This document shows positions 24,830 through 33,331 of a stretch of DNA of 64,000 nt, piece by piece. Position 1 is the stretch's first letter. Each line of letters begins with the position of its first letter. This DNA comes from Inquilinus sp. KBS0705. GTDB taxonomy: Bacteria > Bacteroidota > Bacteroidia > Sphingobacteriales > Sphingobacteriaceae. The position numbers and the translations under genes are program-made. A model generated the notes under the pieces. That model had not been told where the DNA came from. It searched no databases and worked only from the letters and a program-made list of their open reading frames with translations. The stretch is from NCBI GenBank assembly GCA_005938025.2, contig VCCI02000001.1, forward strand, positions 2,294,001 through 2,358,000, written 5' to 3'.

Positions 24830-25747
24830 TTATAAGGGTGTAATAGATGGCTTTGGTGGGTTTGTATATAAGTTAACATCAAAGTAATTGCGGCAAACGG
24901 GGGCAAAAACGATATCGTCGAGCGCAAAATCATTCCCGCTGCTGGCGGTGTTTTGGTTTACGATACCGATGGTTGCCGATGTGCTATTGCCCGACGTCCA
25001 CCTTACGGTGAAGTTTTTCCAGTCGGGCGTGCCGCTGGTTAAAAGTATCGGGCTACCCAGGGCAGTGCCGTTAATAGAAAAATTGAGTTTGCCGGGGTTG
25101 CCCGGATTTACAGAAGTAAACCAAACCGAAAATATGTAGTCGGTATTAGGGGTAACAGTGATAGACTGTGTCCAGATGGTAACGTTTGCTGTTGGCGCAC
25201 CATTAACTACCATCATGTTACGAGTACCGCTTGTGTTGCCTGTATGATCAGGAAACGAGGCGAAGTTGGTGTGCGAGATAGACGGGTTGGTTGTGATAGT
25301 ATAGTAACCTTCGGCGGTAAGCGCTCCATTGGCCCCGGTGCGCCCTGTTGGAGCTATATAGGTATAGCTACTGGTAAAGCCGGTGCGGCCGCTGCTAAAG
25401 TCGCCATTTGCAACTTCGTTATTGGCCATGTCAATGGTTTCCCACCAATAGGTGCCGGATGTTGTAACCGTGATTGATGATGATGTTGCCCCGGTGCTCC
25501 AGGTGTAGTTGGGCTGATTGGGCTCGGCACTTAATAACATGCTGGTAGCGCAAGCCGATAAACGGGTAACCGAGCCGCATACACTTGGGATAGGTTTTAT
25601 AGTGCGGCTTATGCGGTGCTTTGGCTTATCGGCAACAAAACTGGTAATTAAAATAAATACCAACGGTAAAATAAAAATGCAACCTAACAGGCCTTTACAG
25701 CGTAAAAAATCATAATAGTTTATAATACTATAATTCTTCTTAGTCAT
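24830..25747 (-). CDS. Exported carbohydrate-binding-module-like protein heading the T9SS cluster
   Basis: The 305 aa have a hydrophobic N-terminal segment (CIFILPLVFILITSFVA), an Ig-like unit with NYTWSTGATSSSITVTTSGTY, then a beta-sandwich resembling CBM or choice-of-anchor domains (NGDFSSGRTGFTSSYTYI, NTDYIFSVWFTSVNP, SGNDFALDDIVFAP). It has no recognisable sorting domain. It is the first gene of the four-gene cluster and its mRNA leader can fold around a strong Shine-Dalgarno (25753-25790). Its role is probably part of the surface structure exported with the SprF system. Confidence 0.68.
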   Translation of the reverse strand: MTKKNYSIINYYDFLRCKGLLGCIFILPLVFILITSFVADKPKHRISRTIKPIPSVCGSVTRLSACATSMLLSAEPNQPNYTWSTGATSSSITVTTSGTYWWETIDMANNEVANGDFSSGRTGFTSSYTYIAPTGRTGANGALTAEGYYTITTNPSISHTNFASFPDHTGNTSGTRNMMVVNGAPTANVTIWTQSITVTPNTDYIFSVWFTSVNPGNPGKLNFSINGTALGSPILLTSGTPDWKNFTVRWTSGNSTSATIGIVNQNTASSGNDFALDDIVFAPVCRNYFDVNLYTNPPKPSITPL

Positions 25748-25752
25748 TTTTT

Positions 25753-25790
25753 GTGTCCGCAGTTAATTTATAACCTCCTTTTACGGACAC
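25753..25790 (-). promoter_or_regulatory. 5' leader hairpin enclosing a Shine-Dalgarno, T9SS cluster
   Basis: In the transcript, GTGTCCG and CGGACAC pair across a 24-nt loop that contains AAAGGAGG, and the ATG follows six bases after the stem. A strong Shine-Dalgarno is rare in this phylum and here lies too far upstream of the ATG unless the stem forms and brings them together, so the fold may control translation. Confidence 0.5.
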
Positions 25791-25967
25791 TATCGCTTAA
25801 TAGTTTATTTTATTTACTAACATTACTTGTTAACAAGTAAATACATAATCATAAATTAATATTTTCTTTTTAGTTATTATTTATTAATTTTTAAATTAAT
25901 AAAGTCAAAGTAGTTTTACAGATACTATTAATATTAACAAGAAGATTTTTTCCAACACTGCATATAA

Positions 25968-26001
25968 AATAATAAAGCCCGGCATGCCGGGCTTTATTAT
26001 T
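25968..26001. terminator. Perfect 17-bp palindromic terminator
   Basis: AATAATAAAGCCCGGCA paired with its exact complement, directly after the stop of the DoxX-like gene on the minus strand. Being fully symmetrical with A/T flanks it may work in both directions. Confidence 0.85.
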
Positions 26002-26019
26002 GCAAAAATATTTACCAGG

Positions 26020-26394
26020 TTAGTTAACTATCCGCTTGTCTTTAGCCGCATAGTTAGCATATAATAACAACCCGCCTATCACCATTATATTTCTAAAAAT
26101 GTTTAACATATCATTTTTTGAATCAGCGGCCCTTGGTATGTGTATTAAAAATATCGTCAGTAAAACATAAAAAGCCATTAGCAAAGCGGCCAGCTTATCA
26201 TATTTACCAATTAAACAACTTACAATAAACAGCAGTATACATACCCCTGTAAAGTAATTCCAAAACAACGGAAACAGGAACCATGATGGTAAAAACGAAG
26301 CGCCCATGTCGGCCATTGCAAAGTGCAGCCCTACATACAGCAGGAATGAAAGCGGGAAGATCCATCTGCCGGCTTTAGTGATATTATCTATCAT
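26020..26394 (-). CDS. DoxX-like small membrane protein
   Basis: The 124 aa have about four transmembrane helices (IFPLSFLLYVGLHFAMADMG, FWNYFTGVCILLFIVSCLIG, LLMAFYVLLTIFLIHI, NIMVIGGLLLYANYA) in the DoxX/DoxD-like arrangement, including the loop residues HIPRAADSKNDMLN. DoxX-type proteins are linked to redox or thiol metabolism, but function is often unclear. It is the third gene of a unit with a YCII-like gene and a Crp-type regulator (7 bp and 77 bp spacing), suggesting all three respond to the same signal. Confidence 0.75.
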   Translation of the reverse strand: MIDNITKAGRWIFPLSFLLYVGLHFAMADMGASFLPSWFLFPLFWNYFTGVCILLFIVSCLIGKYDKLAALLMAFYVLLTIFLIHIPRAADSKNDMLNIFRNIMVIGGLLLYANYAAKDKRIVN

Positions 26395-26401
26395 GGCAGG
26401 G

Positions 26402-26755
26402 TTAATTTGTGGGGAATGGAATTAATGCGCGCGCCTCTATACTACTGTTAGGGTATTTTAATATAGGGCAGCTTTTACTCCATTCCTGCACTTCTTCGGG
26501 GCTGTCTGCCCGGCATATTAAATATCCGGTAACCATTACATTGGCAGCCTCTTTGTGCGCATGGCTTACCACACTATTAGTAGTAACGCTTGCACCCGCA
26601 AATTCCATCGGGGCGGTTGATACCAGTTTACCCTGCATGGCTATGTTACCAATCCATGCCTGCCATAGCGGCATATCGGTAGCCATGTCTTGTGTCGTGG
26701 TTAAGTAGCCCTCGTCACCGGTACTGTTTCTGAATAATAATAAATACTCTTTCAT
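26402..26755 (-). CDS. YCII-related domain protein
   Basis: The ATG at 26755 (MKEYLLLFRNSTGDEGY) gives 117 aa with a YCII-type ferredoxin-like fold: EYLLLFR at the start, MPLWQAWIGNIAMQGKLVST and VTGYLICRADSPEEVQEWSKSCPIL. The longer frame to 26821 adds 22 unconserved residues. YCII proteins often accompany sigma factors or regulators; here a Crp-family gene is directly upstream. The catalytic role, if any, is unknown. Confidence 0.78.
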   Translation of the reverse strand: MKEYLLLFRNSTGDEGYLTTTQDMATDMPLWQAWIGNIAMQGKLVSTAPMEFAGASVTTNSVVSHAHKEAANVMVTGYLICRADSPEEVQEWSKSCPILKYPNSSIEARALIPFPTN

Positions 26756-26832
26756 GATCAATGATTTTAGTTTTTTAATACTGTAAAAATCATTAACCGG
26801 GAGCAAACCAGGCGTTGACAAATGTCAACGTT

Positions 26833-27402
26833 TTAAATATGTGCCTTTAGGCGGCTAAATGTTTCCTGCGATATACCGAGGTATGAAGCGATAAGTTTGC
26901 TTGATAGCCTTGCCATTAGTTTTGGCCGGTAACTCATCAGCCATTTTATACGATCTAAAGCCGATAGGGATACAAAAGTGTTGATACGATAAACCGCGTT
27001 GGCATACGATGCCTCGAGTATTTGCTTATATACTTTATCAAACTGCGGTACGGTTTGCATTAGCCGGCCAAAGTCAGCTCGGTCAATGGCAAACAGCTCC
27101 GATGGTTCAACCGCCCTAATATTTTCGTTTGCCGGCTGCCCGCTTCCAAAGCTCATTAAATCGGCACACCAATAATCCTCTGTTACTATATCACGGGTGG
27201 TTTCGTTCAAATCATCATCGGTACTAAAAACCTGTAAACAGCCGCTAGCTATATAATATACATAATGGCACTGCTCGCCTTGTTTTAATAAAAGCTGATT
27301 ACGTTTTACTTGCAGATGCTTAAAGCTGCTTAGCACCTCATCTAAACCGTCTGTATCATCGCCAAGCCGGTTAACAATATGTTGTTGAAGAGTGTTGATC
27401 AT
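26833..27402 (-). CDS. Crp/Fnr-type cyclic-nucleotide-binding regulator
   Basis: The 189 aa have an N-terminal cyclic-nucleotide-binding fold (LLLKQGEQCHYVYYIASGCLQVFS, RDIVTEDYWCADLMSFGSGQPA, IRAVEPSELFAIDRADF) and a short C-terminal HTH (LIASYLGISQETFSRLKAHI). The HTH is truncated compared with Crp but typical for the many short family members in Bacteroidota. It heads a three-gene unit with the YCII and DoxX genes, which it probably controls. A perfect 16-bp inverted repeat lies just upstream (27408-27498) and is a candidate operator. Confidence 0.85.
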   Translation of the reverse strand: MINTLQQHIVNRLGDDTDGLDEVLSSFKHLQVKRNQLLLKQGEQCHYVYYIASGCLQVFSTDDDLNETTRDIVTEDYWCADLMSFGSGQPANENIRAVEPSELFAIDRADFGRLMQTVPQFDKVYKQILEASYANAVYRINTFVSLSALDRIKWLMSYRPKLMARLSSKLIASYLGISQETFSRLKAHI

Positions 27403-27407
27403 TTTAA

Positions 27408-27498
27408 CTGATGATAAGCTTACATAAGCTAATATATTGCTTTTTAGCGTTATACGCGTATTAACAAATTATTACCGGGCAGGTAAGCTTATCATCAG
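27408..27498. repeat. 16-bp perfect inverted repeat around an AT-rich spacer
   Basis: CTGATGATAAGCTTAC at 27408-27423 and its exact complement at 27483-27498, 59 bp apart, between the GH125 stop and the crp start. The arms are long for an operator and could be the ends of a miniature element; neither is proven. Confidence 0.55.
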
Positions 27499-27524
27499 GT
27501 TGTTGCTGCAGTGGCAGCTTTTTA

Positions 27525-28946
27525 TTACGTTAGCAAATGCGGCTTTTGGGTGTAGGTTTCCCAAAGCAATTCGCCAAACAGGGTATTGGCCCAGGCAAAC
27601 CATTTACGGGTAAACTTAGTAGCATCGTTTTTATGGAACGACTCGTGCATAAAGCCGGTGTTGCCATGCGTTTTGCGCAGCATTTCAATACACTCTTTTA
27701 TCTCGTTATCATCGGTACTGGTAAGTGCGCGCACCGTAATACTTATAGGCCATATCATATCCTTGCCTACGTGCGGGCCACCAATACCCTCGCCTGCTGT
27801 GCCCTTAAAAAAGAAAGGGTTGTTTAACGATAGCAACATTTTACGGGTGTTAATATAAACCGGGTCGGTGTTTTTTATAGCATCAAGGTAAGGCATGCCC
27901 AGCAAGCTTGGCACATTGGCATCATCCATCAGGTTAAAACTACCAAAACCATTCACTTCGTAGGCGTACACTTTACCATACTCGGGGTGGTCTATCACCG
28001 CGTGTTTTTGCAGGGCGGCACTTACCTCAGCCGAGAGGGCCAATAATTGTGCAGACAGGGCATCATCCTTGGCAATGGCCTTCACCATTTCGGCAGCCTG
28101 GTTTAGGCTGGTTACGGCAAAAAAGTTTGATGGTATCAAAAACGAGTAAATAGTAGCATCATCGCTTGGGCGAAAAGCCGAGCAAATAAGCCCAACTGGC
28201 TTAACCGGATAGCCAAAGCCGCTCATAGGTACACTGTCGGTTGCAAACGAGGTATTTCGCTGAAACGAGTATGGCCCGTCGTTATCCTTGCGCTGCTGTT
28301 CTTTAAATGTTTTTAATATGCTTTGTATGGCCAGTTTCCAGTTAGCATCAAAGGGCGAGGTATCGCCGGTTAGTTTCCAGTATTTATAAGCCAGGCGTAT
28401 CGGGTAACACAACGAGTCTATTTCCCATTTACGCTCGTGCAGGCCGGGTTTCATATCGGTAACATCGCTTTTCCACTCACCTACCTTGTTGGCATCGTCA
28501 TAAAAAGCGTTTGCGTAAGGGTCGCGCAGTATACAGGTAACCTGGCGGTTTATTACACCGGCCACCAGTTGCTTTAAGTCGGCATCTTTATTAATAAAGG
28601 CAATGTAGGGCCAAACCTGCGCGCTGCTGTCGCGAAGCCACATGGCATCAATGTCGCCGGTTATTACATAAGTATCGGGCTTATTATTAGTAAGCTTATA
28701 GGTAACGGTGGTATCAAGGGTGTTAGGGAAACAGTTTTCGAAAAGCCAGCCCAGTTCGGGGTTCTTCACTTTCGATTTAAATTCTATTATCGCTTTCTCT
28801 ACCGATTTGCTGGTAAACTTACGGGCCGATGCCGGGATACGCACTACCGGGAAAGCCGCAGCTTTAGCAAAAGCCGGAACCTGGTTTAATAATACCGCCG
28901 AGCCCAATATACCCGAGCTTTTTATAAATGTTCTTCGTTGCATCAA
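27525..28946 (-). CDS. Exported GH125 exo-alpha-1,6-mannosidase
   Basis: The 473 aa open with a twin-arginine-type leader (QRRTFIKSSGILGSAVLLNQ) ending near AFAKA. The body is glycoside hydrolase family 125, an (alpha/alpha)6 barrel that removes alpha-1,6-linked mannose from high-mannose glycans. Marks are FENCFPNTLDTTVTY, VITGDIDAMWLRDSSAQVWPY with the catalytic acid Asp, DDANVPSLLGMPYL and GTAGEGIGGPHVGKDMIWP. Length is normal for the family. It usually sits with GH92 or GH38 enzymes; here it is alone. Export through the Tat route is inferred from the leader. Confidence 0.92.
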   Translation of the reverse strand: MMQRRTFIKSSGILGSAVLLNQVPAFAKAAAFPVVRIPASARKFTSKSVEKAIIEFKSKVKNPELGWLFENCFPNTLDTTVTYKLTNNKPDTYVITGDIDAMWLRDSSAQVWPYIAFINKDADLKQLVAGVINRQVTCILRDPYANAFYDDANKVGEWKSDVTDMKPGLHERKWEIDSLCYPIRLAYKYWKLTGDTSPFDANWKLAIQSILKTFKEQQRKDNDGPYSFQRNTSFATDSVPMSGFGYPVKPVGLICSAFRPSDDATIYSFLIPSNFFAVTSLNQAAEMVKAIAKDDALSAQLLALSAEVSAALQKHAVIDHPEYGKVYAYEVNGFGSFNLMDDANVPSLLGMPYLDAIKNTDPVYINTRKMLLSLNNPFFFKGTAGEGIGGPHVGKDMIWPISITVRALTSTDDNEIKECIEMLRKTHGNTGFMHESFHKNDATKFTRKWFAWANTLFGELLWETYTQKPHLLT

Positions 28947-29047
28947 ATGTTGTTTTTTGAGGTAATAATTAGCAGGGGCAATTTCTGTTTTTTTATTTAT
29001 TAATCAAACGAGAAGTTTTATGATATAATTGACGGATATCTTGTTTT

Positions 29048-29079
29048 TTTGAAACATTATTTAAAAATTCGTAACTTTA
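29048..29079 (+). promoter_or_regulatory. Promoter of the zeta-toxin-like pair
   Basis: TTTG at 29048-29051 and TAACTTTA at 29072-29079 are separated by 20 bp, the Bacteroidota -33/-7 spacing. The second box has one mismatch to TAnnTTTG. The ATG at 29083 lies only three bases further, so the mRNA is probably leaderless. Confidence 0.6.
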
Positions 29080-29082
29080 AAT

Positions 29083-29295
29083 ATGAATACACAAGAAGAG
29101 TATTTAACCAAACGGGTTGTTATTCGCGCCACGAAAAAAGGGATGAAAAAGGCTTCACAGGAAACTATGGATACCATGGGATACAATGTAATAGCCCAAA
29201 ACGGTTGGATAGTTAAAAAGTACCGGGACGGGACTATAGAATTTATTGAAGAAATTAAAACATCCGATCATACAGGCCCTGTTATATTAGATTAA
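29083..29295 (+). CDS. 70-aa protein preceding a zeta-toxin-like kinase, possible antitoxin
   Basis: The 70-aa protein (start MNTQEEYLTKRVVIRATKKG, ending HTGPVILD) is soluble and basic at the front, acidic at the back. It has no recognisable DNA-binding fold. Its stop codon overlaps the ATG of the next gene (TAATG), so the two are translationally coupled. Small proteins in this position often neutralise the downstream toxin, but the sequence resembles no known epsilon antitoxin, so that role is inferred from context. Confidence 0.65.
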   Translation: MNTQEEYLTKRVVIRATKKGMKKASQETMDTMGYNVIAQNGWIVKKYRDGTIEFIEEIKTSDHTGPVILD

Positions 29296-30074
29296 TGGAT
29301 TCCGTCCAACCCAAACTAAGGGTATTTGCAGGGCCAAATGGTTCAGGGAAAAGTACAGTTATTGATTTCATCCGAAATTATAAAGTCAACGAAAAAAATG
29401 TCGAATTTGGCTATTATATAAATGCTGATGACATAGCCAAAGAGTTAAAAACCAAATCGGGTTTCTCTTTTAATCAATATAATTTCAAAGTTCAATCCGC
29501 AGAGTTCAATAAAATTGTTTCAGCATCAGGGTTAATTAATGATCAATTCACACTTAACCGACTAATAAAAGCCTATAGTATTACCAATAATTCCATCCAT
29601 TGCACACAGTTTGATGAAATTGAACGATTAGCACAAATAGTAGCTGATTATTTACGTAGAAAATTACTTAAAGAACAAAAAAGGTTCTCTTTTGAAACTG
29701 TTTTCTCCCACAGTTCTAAACTGGATATTATGCAAGATGCTGTAAATGCCGGATATAAAGTGTATTTATACTTTGTTTGTACAGAATCAGCAGAAATTAA
29801 TAAGTTTCGTGTTGAGGCACGTATGAAAAAGGGTGGGCATAGTGTGCCAATAGATAAAATTGAAAAAAGATATTACAAGGCTTTAAACCTTTTACATGAT
29901 GCTTCACAATTGGCCCATCAAGCTTTCTTTTTTGACAACTCTGAAGAAGGCGTAGATTTCAAAATGTTTGCACACTTTAAAATTATTAGTGGTAAAAAAG
30001 CCTGGGATGATATTAATGATGATGATGTGCCTAACTGGTTTAAAATTTACTATTCGGATAAAATAACAAAGTAA
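29295..30074 (+). CDS. Zeta-toxin-like P-loop kinase
   Basis: The 259 aa carry a Walker A (VFAGPNGSGKSTVIDFI), then YINADDIAKELK, FSFETVFSHSSKLDIM and a second half with VYLYFVCTESAEINKFRVEAR, KKGGHSVPIDKIEKRYYKALNLLH. This is the zeta-toxin layout: PNGSGKST, an Asp pair after the second strand, FETVxS and GGHxVPxxxIxxRYxxxLxxL. Zeta toxins phosphorylate UDP-N-acetylglucosamine or related sugars and stop wall synthesis. Both genes are AT-rich compared with the flanking GH125 and GNAT genes, suggesting acquisition. A housekeeping kinase role cannot be excluded. Confidence 0.8.
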   Translation: MDSVQPKLRVFAGPNGSGKSTVIDFIRNYKVNEKNVEFGYYINADDIAKELKTKSGFSFNQYNFKVQSAEFNKIVSASGLINDQFTLNRLIKAYSITNNSIHCTQFDEIERLAQIVADYLRRKLLKEQKRFSFETVFSHSSKLDIMQDAVNAGYKVYLYFVCTESAEINKFRVEARMKKGGHSVPIDKIEKRYYKALNLLHDASQLAHQAFFFDNSEEGVDFKMFAHFKIISGKKAWDDINDDDVPNWFKIYYSDKITK

Positions 30075-30091
30075 ACATTTAGGCCGTCTTT

Positions 30092-30655
30092 ATGATACGC
30101 CCCGCCCAAGCCCACGATGCCCCAGCAATTGCACAGCTTATACTGCTGGCAATGGGGAATGCACTTGCAGCTAAGTTTGCCAATACTACCGATACCACTT
30201 TACAATTGAACTTATTTGAACGCTTTGCAGCCCAAACCGGCAACCAGTATAGCTATCATAATATTTTGGTTTGGGATGATAACGAGGATGGCGTTTGCGG
30301 CATAATAATAGGTTACAATGGCGGCCAACTGGATGCCCTGCGCCAGCCCTTTTTAAATTACACCCGCACCGTATTAGGCTTTAGCGGCACACCCGAAGAC
30401 GAAACCCAGCCAGGAGAATTTTATATTGACTGCCTTGCTGTAAACCCGCAGCAACAGGGTAAGGGTATTGCCAAAAAACTGATACAAGCTTTATTTGAAC
30501 GGGCCAAAGAACATGGCCACCCTACTGTAGGCTTGCTGGTAAGCAAGGGTAACGATAAAGCAAAAAAGCTATATACCGACTTAGGCTTTAAAATAGCGGG
30601 CGAAAAGAGTTTATTGGGCGGTTTTCATTACCATTTGCAGTACCGAATTAAATAA
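30092..30655 (+). CDS. GNAT-family N-acetyltransferase
   Basis: The 187 aa have the GNAT fold: IRPAQAHDAPAIAQLILLAMG at the start, YIDCLAVNPQQQGKGIAKKLIQ for the acetyl-CoA phosphate loop (QQGKGIA), then VGLLVSKGNDKAKKLYTDLGF. The family transfers acetyl groups to amines of small molecules or proteins; the substrate cannot be told. It starts 17 bp after the zeta-like gene on the same strand but differs in base composition, so it may have been there before the pair arrived. Confidence 0.85.
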   Translation: MIRPAQAHDAPAIAQLILLAMGNALAAKFANTTDTTLQLNLFERFAAQTGNQYSYHNILVWDDNEDGVCGIIIGYNGGQLDALRQPFLNYTRTVLGFSGTPEDETQPGEFYIDCLAVNPQQQGKGIAKKLIQALFERAKEHGHPTVGLLVSKGNDKAKKLYTDLGFKIAGEKSLLGGFHYHLQYRIK

Positions 30656-30964
30656 GCTCATCGTTACCCGCAATTTAGCCGTGTAAAGTAAAAGAATGGT
30701 ATTAGATAAACTTACTTATTTAATACGCATGCTTATCCAAACTATCAACAACTAACCGATAGGGCTTGGTTTACGTTGAGTATCACAAAAATATGATGTA
30801 GTTAATTTACTTGCTAAATTGGCTTTGTATCCTAACTTTTGGTAATCATCATTTTAATTTTAAATAATCGCATATAATAGCTATTTAAACACTTTAAAGC
30901 TGTTTTTTAGCCTGTTTTTTAAAAGGGTTTATATTATATTTACCTACTTAATTACCCTGATTTA
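30656..30964. other. Intergenic region, 309 bp
   Basis: AT-rich region upstream of the hybrid histidine kinase. CTTTGTATCCTAACTTTTGG near 30822-30842 contains promoter-like TTTG and TAACTTTTG words without ideal spacing. No ORF or structured RNA is supported. Confidence 0.4.
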
Positions 30965-33331
30965 TTGATGAGGACCAAAGCCTTTTTTTGTACAGTGCTA
31001 ACGCTGATCATTTGTAGCCTTACAACCTATGGCTATACACCGCCAAAAGCGTTGCCTGTTGTTAAAAACGGACTCATCGATCTGCGCGATCAAAACTTTG
31101 CCGAGCCGATAGAACTTAACGGCCAATGGGCTTTTTACTGGAAACAACTGATAGACCCATTAAAACCCATAAATAAAAGCGGCACACTCGTCACTTTCCC
31201 TAAATTATGGACCAACTATAAAGTAAACGGTAAAGACCTGCCTGCCTTTGGTTATGCATCCTATACCTTAACGGTATTATTACCCCACAAAAAGCCGGCA
31301 TTGCGCATGGCTATGCCCGATGTATACTGCTCGTACAAACTATTTGTTAACGGTGTGTTAGCGGCTTCAAACGGTAAGGTAAGTACATCGCCAAAAGGGT
31401 TTGAACCCTACTGGGAATATAACTCGGTATACGTAGCGCCCAAAACCGACACACTGCATATTGTGCTTCAAATAGCCAATTTTGTACATAGCAAAGGCGG
31501 TATAAAAAAACCATTATCTATAGGTCTTAACAATGATGTAAAGCTAACACGGCAGCGTGCCGAAGCTATAGACCTGTTGCTTACAGGTTGCTTGTTTATG
31601 GGCGGCCTGTTCTTTTTAGGCTTGTACATTTTTGGTAACCGCGATAAAGCCGTACTGCTATTCTCGTTATACTCAATTGTGTACTGTTACCGCATGATAG
31701 GTACCGACAATTATGTATTGCATACCTTATTACCAGATGTAAGCTGGTATATTTTTGTACGTGTAGAGTATATTTCGCTTTTTTTAGGTATAGGTCTTTT
31801 TGGCCTATATACCCGGTATTTATACCCCGAAGATTCGAAGAACATGGTAACCAACGTTATTAGTGTGGTGTGTTTTTCGTTTGCGTTTATATCGGTTTTC
31901 TTGCCGCCCATTTACTTTACCGACCTGATAAACCCTTTTTTATTACTTATGGTGTTTTGCCTCGTATACATCCCCTGGGTTTATATACGAGCCTATAAAC
32001 ATGGCAGGCCGGGTTCGGTATACGCGTTAACCAGTTCAATAGCATTAATGTCTGTGTTCGCTATATCCTTGTTTCATTACTGGGGCTTTATAGGCCAATG
32101 GCAAATATTTAGCTTTTTAGGCTATGTAAGCTTCTTCTTCCTGCAATCGCTTGTGCTGTCGCACCGCGTATCGTTCGAACTGAAAAAAGCACGTGCCCAG
32201 GCCGAGCAGGGACTGATAGCTAAAAGCGAGTTTTTAAGCACCATGAGCCACGAGATACGCACCCCGCTTAACTCGGTAATAGGCATGAGCCATTTGTTGC
32301 TTAAAAACAACCCCAGGCCCGATCAGTTGGAGCAATTGGATGCTATGGTATTTTCGGCCAATAACCTGTTGGGCATTGTTAACGATATTTTAGATTATAA
32401 TAAAATAGAGGCCGGTAAAATAGCTTTTGAGCATATCGAAATGGATATCGTATCATTAACCCGCAATGTGGTTGGCAGCATGAATACCACCGCGCAGGAT
32501 AAGGGTATTGGCCTTAAACTAATGGTTGATGACGCCCTTAAAAACAAACTATACGGCGACCCGATAAGGACTACACAGGTAATAACCAACCTGGTGCACA
32601 ATGCTATAAAATTTACTGAGAAAGGTTACGTGCATGTGGCTATTGATGTAATTGGCCAAACCGAAAAAACAATTACCCTAAGCATACAGGTAAAAGATAC
32701 AGGGATAGGCATATCAAAAGCTAAACAGGAACTTATTTTTGAACGCTTTACACAGGCCGATTCATCAACATCAAGGGGCTTTGGCGGAACCGGCCTGGGC
32801 CTTGCCATTAGCAAACGTATACTTGATCTGCAAAACTCAAACCTGCAGGTGGTAAGCGACGAGGGTAAAGGATCGACCTTTTATTTTATCCAAACCTTTG
32901 AAAAAAGCACCAAGACACTCGACAGGCCAAAACCACAAAGCGACCTGCCTATAAAAAATGAAAAGCCGCTAACCGGCGTAAATATATTACTGGTAGAGGA
33001 TAACCCTATTAACGTAATGGTGGCACAAACCTTTTTACAGCGTTGGGGCGCAAGTATTGATGTTGCTGTAAATGGCGTTGAGGCCCTTAACAAACTGGAT
33101 ACCGCTAAACACAGCCTGGTATTAATGGACCTGCATATGCCCATAATGGATGGCTACGAGGCATCAAAAACAATGCGTGCCAATGGTGTAACCATCCCCA
33201 TTATAGCGCTTACAGCCAACCTGCCAAAAGAGATAGAGGAACAAATAAAGCAAACGGGAATTAACGATGTGGTGGTAAAACCTTTCCTGCCCGATGAGCT
33301 TTATCGCAAGGTGTTGTTATACCTAGATTAA
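30965..33331 (+). CDS. Hybrid sensor histidine kinase with 7TMR-DISM input
   Basis: The 788 aa have a signal peptide, a periplasmic 7TMR-DISM ligand-binding domain (about 30-190, with [20 protein letters not shown] and [20 protein letters not shown]), seven membrane helices (about 200-405), and then HisKA with phospho-His429 in [19 protein letters not shown]. The HATPase follows ([31 protein letters not shown]), and the protein ends in a receiver domain with Asp722 in [12 protein letters not shown] and Lys772 in VVKPF. Ligands of the DISM class are often sugars. A DNA-binding regulator is not adjacent. The kinase could pass phosphate to a separate HPt protein. It overlaps the convergent flippase gene by four bases. 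Confidence 0.92.
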   Translation: MMRTKAFFCTVLTLIICSLTTYGYTPPKALPVVKNGLIDLRDQNFAEPIELNGQWAFYWKQLIDPLKPINKSGTLVTFPKLWTNYKVNGKDLPAFGYASYTLTVLLPHKKPALRMAMPDVYCSYKLFVNGVLAASNGKVSTSPKGFEPYWEYNSVYVAPKTDTLHIVLQIANFVHSKGGIKKPLSIGLNNDVKLTRQRAEAIDLLLTGCLFMGGLFFLGLYIFGNRDKAVLLFSLYSIVYCYRMIGTDNYVLHTLLPDVSWYIFVRVEYISLFLGIGLFGLYTRYLYPEDSKNMVTNVISVVCFSFAFISVFLPPIYFTDLINPFLLLMVFCLVYIPWVYIRAYKHGRPGSVYALTSSIALMSVFAISLFHYWGFIGQWQIFSFLGYVSFFFLQSLVLSHRVSFELKKARAQAEQGLIAKSEFLSTMSHEIRTPLNSVIGMSHLLLKNNPRPDQLEQLDAMVFSANNLLGIVNDILDYNKIEAGKIAFEHIEMDIVSLTRNVVGSMNTTAQDKGIGLKLMVDDALKNKLYGDPIRTTQVITNLVHNAIKFTEKGYVHVAIDVIGQTEKTITLSIQVKDTGIGISKAKQELIFERFTQADSSTSRGFGGTGLGLAISKRILDLQNSNLQVVSDEGKGSTFYFIQTFEKSTKTLDRPKPQSDLPIKNEKPLTGVNILLVEDNPINVMVAQTFLQRWGASIDVAVNGVEALNKLDTAKHSLVLMDLHMPIMDGYEASKTMRANGVTIPIIALTANLPKEIEEQIKQTGINDVVVKPFLPDELYRKVLLYLD

